This document shows positions 60,330 through 64,000 of a DNA stretch of 64,000 bases, piece by piece (the stretch's first letter is position 1; every line of letters starts with the position of its first letter). The translations under genes were made by a program, and so were the position numbers. The notes beneath the pieces are model-generated. The model did not search any database. It was not told the DNA's origin and worked only from the letters and a program-made list of their open reading frames with translations. This DNA comes from Tepidicaulis sp002389665 (GTDB lineage Bacteria > Pseudomonadota > Alphaproteobacteria > Parvibaculales > Parvibaculaceae). The DNA lies in contig NZ_OZ244942.1 of assembly GCF_965222285.1 (NCBI RefSeq), forward strand, positions 558,001 to 622,000. The letters are read 5' to 3'.

Positions 60330-61283
60330 TCAAGGCCGGAACTTGTCGCTCGCCCGCACCAGCGCATCGACGATACCGGGCTCGGTCGCCGTGTGGCCGG
60401 CATCCGCGATGATTTCCAACTCGGCTTCCGGCCAGGCTTTTTTCAAGTCCCAGGCATTTTTGAGCGGTGTGACGACATCATAGCGCCCATGCACCATGAT
60501 GCCGGGAATGCCTTTCAGGCGGCCGGCATTGGCAAGCAGTTGGTCGTCGCGCTCGAAGAAGCCCTTGTTCATGAAGTAGTGGCACTCAATCCGGGCAAAG
60601 GCGATGGCGAAATGATCGTCGCCGAAACGGGCCTGACGCTCGGCATCGGGCAGAAGAGAGAGGGTCGTGCCCTCCCAGGTGCTCCAGGCCCTGGCGCAAG
60701 CGAGTTTCTCCGCCTCGTTGTTGCCCGTCAGGCGCTTGTAATAGGCGGCCATCAGGTCGCCGCGCTCCGCTGCCGGGATCGGGGCGAGATAGGCCTCCCA
60801 GGCATCGGGGAAGAGCGCGTCGGTGCCTTGCTGGTAGAACCATTCGAGCTCCCAGCGGCGCAGCATGAAGATGCCGCGCAGGATGATCTCGGTCACGCGC
60901 TCCGGGTGCGTTTCGGCATAGGCGAGCGAAAGCGTCGAGCCCCAGGAGCCGCCGCAAAGCTGCCAGCGCTCGATGCCCAGCTTCTCGCGCAGCTTTTCGA
61001 AATCGGCCACCAGGTCCCAGGTCGTGTTGCCCTCAAGCTCGGCATGGGGCGTGGAGCGCCCGCAGCCGCGCTGATCAACCAGGATGATGCGGTAGGCCTC
61101 CGGGTCGTGAGTGCGGCGCATGGTGGGATTGCAGCCCCCGCCCGGCCCGCCATGGACGATGAGCACGGGCTTGCCCTTCGGGTTGCCGCATTCCTCGTAA
61201 TAGATCGTGTGCAGGTCCGATACGTTCAGAAAGCCGGAAGAATAGGGCTCGATCTCGGGGTAGAGCGTGCGCCGGTCGGTCAT
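60330..61283 (-). CDS. pip: Proline iminopeptidase
   Basis: The 317-residue alpha/beta hydrolase removes N-terminal proline from peptides. All markers are present: VLIVHGGPGGGCNPTMRRTH as the oxyanion loop, VDQRGCGRSTPH, the nucleophile elbow LCGGSWGSTLSLAY (GGSWGS), and a His in DAGHTATEP at the C-terminus, with Asp in HGRYDVVTP. Its length equals the family norm (about 315). It is cytosolic. A 405-base gap separates it from divergent nrdA. It shares a transcript with the histidine phosphatase, which begins 8 bases downstream. Confidence 0.96.
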   Translation of the reverse strand: MTDRRTLYPEIEPYSSGFLNVSDLHTIYYEECGNPKGKPVLIVHGGPGGGCNPTMRRTHDPEAYRIILVDQRGCGRSTPHAELEGNTTWDLVADFEKLREKLGIERWQLCGGSWGSTLSLAYAETHPERVTEIILRGIFMLRRWELEWFYQQGTDALFPDAWEAYLAPIPAAERGDLMAAYYKRLTGNNEAEKLACARAWSTWEGTTLSLLPDAERQARFGDDHFAIAFARIECHYFMNKGFFERDDQLLANAGRLKGIPGIMVHGRYDVVTPLKNAWDLKKAWPEAELEIIADAGHTATEPGIVDALVRASDKFRP

Positions 61284-61490
61284 GGCAGCCTCGTTTCAGG
61301 AAAATCGGCAGGTGAGTCTTACGCTTAAGCATCAGCGTCTTGAATGTGTCCTTGATGACACGAAAGACATGCGGTGCGAAACAAACAAAATTCGCTTTAA
61401 GCGGCTGGACCCAAAGCATTTTTCATGAGAGCTTCACCTTGCGTTAAGAGCTTGTTAACCAAAAAAAATCACCCTCTAGATCGCAATAGG

Positions 61491-61527
61491 TTGACGCGGC
61501 ATTAACGGCAGATACTATATCTAGACG
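61491..61527 (+). promoter_or_regulatory. nrdA promoter with NrdR-box-like sequence
   Basis: TTGACG (61491-61496), 16 bases and TACTAT (61513-61518) form a promoter in the 405-base gap between pip and nrdA. ATACTATATCTAGACG (61512-61527) overlaps the -10 region and matches about 11 of 16 positions of the NrdR consensus ACACTATATATAGTGT. NrdR represses nrd genes when dATP is plentiful. No second box at a clear spacing was found, though the consensus usually comes in pairs. Confidence 0.5.
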
Positions 61528-61688
61528 CGCTGCGCCGCTGGGGACACTTGGGGGAAGGCGGCGCTTCCAAAAATTGAGAAAGACTGGCCATTTGCGTGGC
61601 CGGGGGACGGGTCACAACCGCACGGGGACCCAACGAGGGACTTTTGTCCGTTTCGAGCGGCGGCGGAAGCGGGGTAGAGGGATCCAAA
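61528..61688 (+). other. nrdA leader, about 160 bases
   Basis: GC-rich leader between the promoter and the ATG at 61689. GGCCATTTGCGTGGCC (61588-61604) forms a small hairpin, and GGGGACACTTGGGGG and ACGGGGACCCAACG add further pairing potential. No cobalamin-riboswitch B12 box is seen. Open frames here lack good start signals. The remaining part of the gap upstream (61284-61490) is AT-rich and gene-free. Confidence 0.3.
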
Positions 61689-63761
61689 ATGTTCAATGAT
61701 TCGTCGAAAGCGGTAGATATGAGTGACGTTGAGGCCATGGTTTCGGGCATTATCTCGGGAAACCACGCACCGGCGCGGGGCCAACGCCAGATGCAGGGCG
61801 AGCCGGTGAGCGATGAGCCTGAGATTCCTTTTGCTCATGCCGACCAGCGTGTGCAGGTGGCAGCAGGGCGCTCGGTCAAGCTGGACCGCTCGCGCGATGC
61901 GCTTTTGACCGAGTTCGGCAAAGCGACGCTGCGCGACCGCTATCTGATGCCGGGCGAAAGCTTTCAGGACCTTTTTGCGCGCGTCGCGTCCTGCTATTCG
62001 GACGATGATGCGCATGCTCAGCGCCTTTACGATTATATCTCCAAGCTTTGGTTCATGCCGGCAACGCCGGTGCTTTCGAATGGCGGCACGAAGCGCGGCC
62101 TGCCCATTTCCTGCTTCCTGAACGAGGCGACCGACACGCTGGAAGGCATTGTCGGCCTTTGGAACGAGAATGTGTGGCTCGCAGCGAAAGGCGGCGGCAT
62201 CGGCTCTTACTGGGGCAACCTGCGCTCGATCGGCGAGAAGGTGGGCGGCAACGGCAAGACCTCCGGTATCATTCCTTTCATTCGTGTGATGGATTCGCTG
62301 ACGCTGGCGATCAGCCAGGGCTCGCTGCGCCGCGGCTCGGCGGCCTGCTATCTGCCGGTCGATCACCCCGAGATCGAAGAATTCATCGAGCTGCGCCGTC
62401 CGACCGGGGGCGACCCCAACCGCAAGGCGCTCAATCTGCACCACGGCGTGCTGATTTCCGACGCCTTCATGCGCGCAGTGGAAGAAGATGCGGAATGGGC
62501 GCTTCTGTCGCCGAAAGACAAGAGCGTGCAGAAAACCGTTTCGGCCCGCTCGCTCTGGATCCGCATGCTCACCTCGCGCATCGAGACGGGCGAGCCTTAC
62601 ATGATCTTCAAGGACACGGTGAACAATGCCCGTCCCGAGCATCATAAGCTGGCCGGCCTTGAGGTGAAGACCTCGAACCTGTGCGCCGAAATCACCCTGC
62701 CCACGGGCGAGGATCATCTGGGCAACCAGCGCACCGCCGTTTGCTGCCTCTCCTCGCTCAATATGGAAAAATATTTCGATTGGCAGGACCATCCCACCTT
62801 CATCGAAGATGTGATGCGCTTCCTCGATAATGTCATTCAGGACTTTATCGACCGCGCGCCGCCGGAAATGGCGAATGCCGTTTACTCGGCCATGCGCGAG
62901 CGGTCCGTCGGGCTCGGCGTGATGGGTTTCCACTCCTTCCTGCAGGCCAACATGATTCCCTTCGAGGGCGTGATGGCGAAGGTCTGGAACACGCGCATCT
63001 TCACGCAGATCCAGGAAGGCGTGAATGCCGCTTCCCGCAAGCTTGCCGAAGAGCGCGGACCCTGCCTCGATGCGGCCGATTACGGGCTGATGGAGCGGTT
63101 CTCCAATAAGACGGCTGTGGCGCCCACCGCCTCGATCTCGATCATTTGCGGCGGCACCAGCGCGGGTATCGAGCCCATTGCGGCCAACTCTTATACGCAT
63201 AAGACGCTCTCCGGTTCCTTCAACGTGAAGAACCGGCATCTGAAAAAGCTGCTGGAAGAAAAAGGCCGCGACGATGACGAGACCTGGTCGTCCATCGTGG
63301 TGAATGGCGGCTCGGTTCAGCATCTCGATTTCCTCTCCGACGAGGAAAAAGACGTCTTCAAGACCGCCTTCGAACTCGACCAGCGCTGGGTGATCGACCA
63401 TGCCGCCGACCGCGCGGCCATGATCGATCAGGCCCAGTCGGTCAACATCTTCCTGCCCGCCGATGTGCATAAGCGCGATCTGCACCAGCTGCACCACCGG
63501 GCCTGGAAGAAAGGCGTGAAGTCGCTTTACTACTGCCGCTCGCTCTCCATTCAGCGCGCCGAAAAAGCGCAAGGCGGCGGCGCGGTGGCCGAGCTGATGG
63601 CGCCGCCCTCCAAGGCCGCCGAAGTGCCGCTCAAGACACTGGAGGAAGTGGCTGTGGAATCGCGCCTTGCGATGAACGGCGCCGGCAATGCCGCGCCCGC
63701 GAAACCGCAAGTCATCAATCCGGCTGAGCAGGATTACGACGAGTGCCTGTCCTGTCAGTAA
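61689..63761 (+). CDS. nrdA: Ribonucleoside-diphosphate reductase, alpha subunit (class I, no ATP-cone)
   Basis: The 690-residue large subunit converts NDPs to dNDPs. Active-site pieces are in order: Cys in GLPISCFLNEATD (about residue 142), KGGGIGSYWGNLR, the Asn-Leu-Cys-Ala-Glu triad in TSNLCAEITLP, a second redox Cys in TAVCCLSSLN, and the C-terminal redox tail DECLSCQ. The N-terminal 60 residues are Ser/Asp/Pro-rich linker and carry no ATP-cone, so dATP activity control may be missing. ATG 61689 has GAGGG 8 bases upstream. nrdB follows, separated by a hairpin. Confidence 0.96.
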   Translation: MFNDSSKAVDMSDVEAMVSGIISGNHAPARGQRQMQGEPVSDEPEIPFAHADQRVQVAAGRSVKLDRSRDALLTEFGKATLRDRYLMPGESFQDLFARVASCYSDDDAHAQRLYDYISKLWFMPATPVLSNGGTKRGLPISCFLNEATDTLEGIVGLWNENVWLAAKGGGIGSYWGNLRSIGEKVGGNGKTSGIIPFIRVMDSLTLAISQGSLRRGSAACYLPVDHPEIEEFIELRRPTGGDPNRKALNLHHGVLISDAFMRAVEEDAEWALLSPKDKSVQKTVSARSLWIRMLTSRIETGEPYMIFKDTVNNARPEHHKLAGLEVKTSNLCAEITLPTGEDHLGNQRTAVCCLSSLNMEKYFDWQDHPTFIEDVMRFLDNVIQDFIDRAPPEMANAVYSAMRERSVGLGVMGFHSFLQANMIPFEGVMAKVWNTRIFTQIQEGVNAASRKLAEERGPCLDAADYGLMERFSNKTAVAPTASISIICGGTSAGIEPIAANSYTHKTLSGSFNVKNRHLKKLLEEKGRDDDETWSSIVVNGGSVQHLDFLSDEEKDVFKTAFELDQRWVIDHAADRAAMIDQAQSVNIFLPADVHKRDLHQLHHRAWKKGVKSLYYCRSLSIQRAEKAQGGGAVAELMAPPSKAAEVPLKTLEEVAVESRLAMNGAGNAAPAKPQVINPAEQDYDECLSCQ

Positions 63762-63769
63762 GTTGCGTT

Positions 63770-63799
63770 TTGTGGCCCGGCGTCAAACCCGGGCCACAA
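63770..63799 (+). other. Intercistronic hairpin between nrdA and nrdB
   Basis: TTGTGGCCCGG (63770-63780) pairs perfectly with CCGGGCCACAA (63789-63799), an 11-bp stem with loop CGTCAAAC. No long T-run follows (GTCCCTTT), so it may be an attenuator or mRNA stabiliser rather than a full terminator. Confidence 0.55.
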
Positions 63800-63840
63800 G
63801 TCCCTTTATCTGGTGCTGAAGCCTAAACCGGAGCGATCCC

Positions 63841-64000
63841 ATGTCTCTTCTTGAAGAACGCGCCACCTACAAACCCTTCCGTTATCCTTGGGCCTATGAT
63901 GCCTGGCTGACGCAGCAGCGCATTCACTGGCTGCCGGAAGAGGTGCCGCTGGCCGACGATGTGAAGGACTGGGCGAAATCGCTGACCGATGCCGAGCGCA
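63841..64000 (+). CDS. nrdB: Ribonucleoside-diphosphate reductase, beta subunit (5' part only)
   Basis: The first 53 residues are visible: MSLLEERATYKPFRYPWAYD, then WLTQQRIHWLPEEVPLADD. This is the R2-type N-terminus and lacks the ATP-cone that some beta subunits have. GGAG 8 bases before the ATG is a good ribosome site. The gene runs off the window, so the iron or manganese ligands and tyrosyl site are not seen. The position right after nrdA is the expected operon order. Confidence 0.93.
   Translation, partial: MSLLEERATYKPFRYPWAYDAWLTQQRIHWLPEEVPLADDVKDWAKSLTDAER

Noticed and set aside
61521..63710. Open frame of 729 residues on the minus strand
   Set aside because: Antisense of nrdA, which has all active-site motifs in the plus frame.

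Overview
The window is chromosomal DNA of a GC-rich alphaproteobacterium. The evidence is a PodJ-like polarity protein, a TIGR02186/TSUP membrane pair, DUF2336, DUF6460 and DUF3429 proteins, a class 2 PyrD, NrdA ending in a CxxC tail, and a very high density of acyl-CoA genes. The gene content resembles lipid- or hydrocarbon-degrading Rhizobiales/Parvibaculum-like bacteria, but genus cannot be read from the sequence. I see no phage, plasmid, insertion sequence, CRISPR array, rRNA or canonical tRNA. Coding density is high, and many neighbours overlap by 1 to 8 bases.

Layout. 1-6.5 kb holds the end of an unrecognised gene, a TPR lipoprotein-like or exported protein, a stand-alone HTH/S24 regulator, DUF952, pyrD, an ArsC-like reductase, a MATE exporter and two PaaI-type thioesterases. 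6.6-10.4 kb is a TetR-led acyl-ester module: hydrolase, quinone-oxidoreductase-type MDR and a DECR-type reductase. 10.5-22.7 kb is envelope and housekeeping: DUF427, DUF6460, MscS, the ligase-associated helicase/PdeM pair, DUF3429, CcdA, TIGR02186, TSUP, a 958-residue PodJ-like protein and a CAP-domain lipoprotein. 22.8-30.1 kb is a MerR-led beta-oxidation operon of two acyl-CoA dehydrogenases, a thiolase and FadJ, with a clear palindromic operator. 30.3-31.3 kb encodes two small, secreted, extremely acidic proteins, each preceded by a perfect hairpin.

31.4-38.7 kb holds RidA, an MDR reductase, a zinc-ribbon membrane protein, a cold-shock protein, an SDR, an enoyl-CoA isomerase-like crotonase, two alpha/beta hydrolases and two small proteins. 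38.7-43.6 kb is a five-gene minus-strand operon: acyl-CoA dehydrogenase, hydrolase, a crotonase without the usual catalytic glutamates, and two tandem-hotdog thioesterases. 44.1-44.4 kb looks like a structured RNA locus. 44.5-57.4 kb continues with a PfpI/GlxA regulator pair, a nested palindromic repeat, a MaoC hydratase, a dienoyl-CoA isomerase, a thioesterase, YjbQ, an OmpA-like protein, a thiolase, a divergent TetR/hydrolase pair with a palindromic operator, a MaoC-globin pair, an acyl-CoA dehydrogenase, an SDR and DUF2336. 57.5-64 kb has a choice-of-anchor I protein, a small membrane protein, a histidine phosphatase, proline iminopeptidase, and nrdA followed by the start of nrdB.

Taken together, the acyl-CoA genes supply every step of beta-oxidation (dehydrogenation, hydration, 3-hydroxyacyl oxidation, thiolysis) plus auxiliary enzymes for unsaturated acids (DECR, ECH1-type and ECI-type enzymes) and many thioesterases. 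They are split into separately regulated modules (TetR, MerR, TetR). That suggests a lipid or hydrocarbon specialist; the individual substrates are inference.
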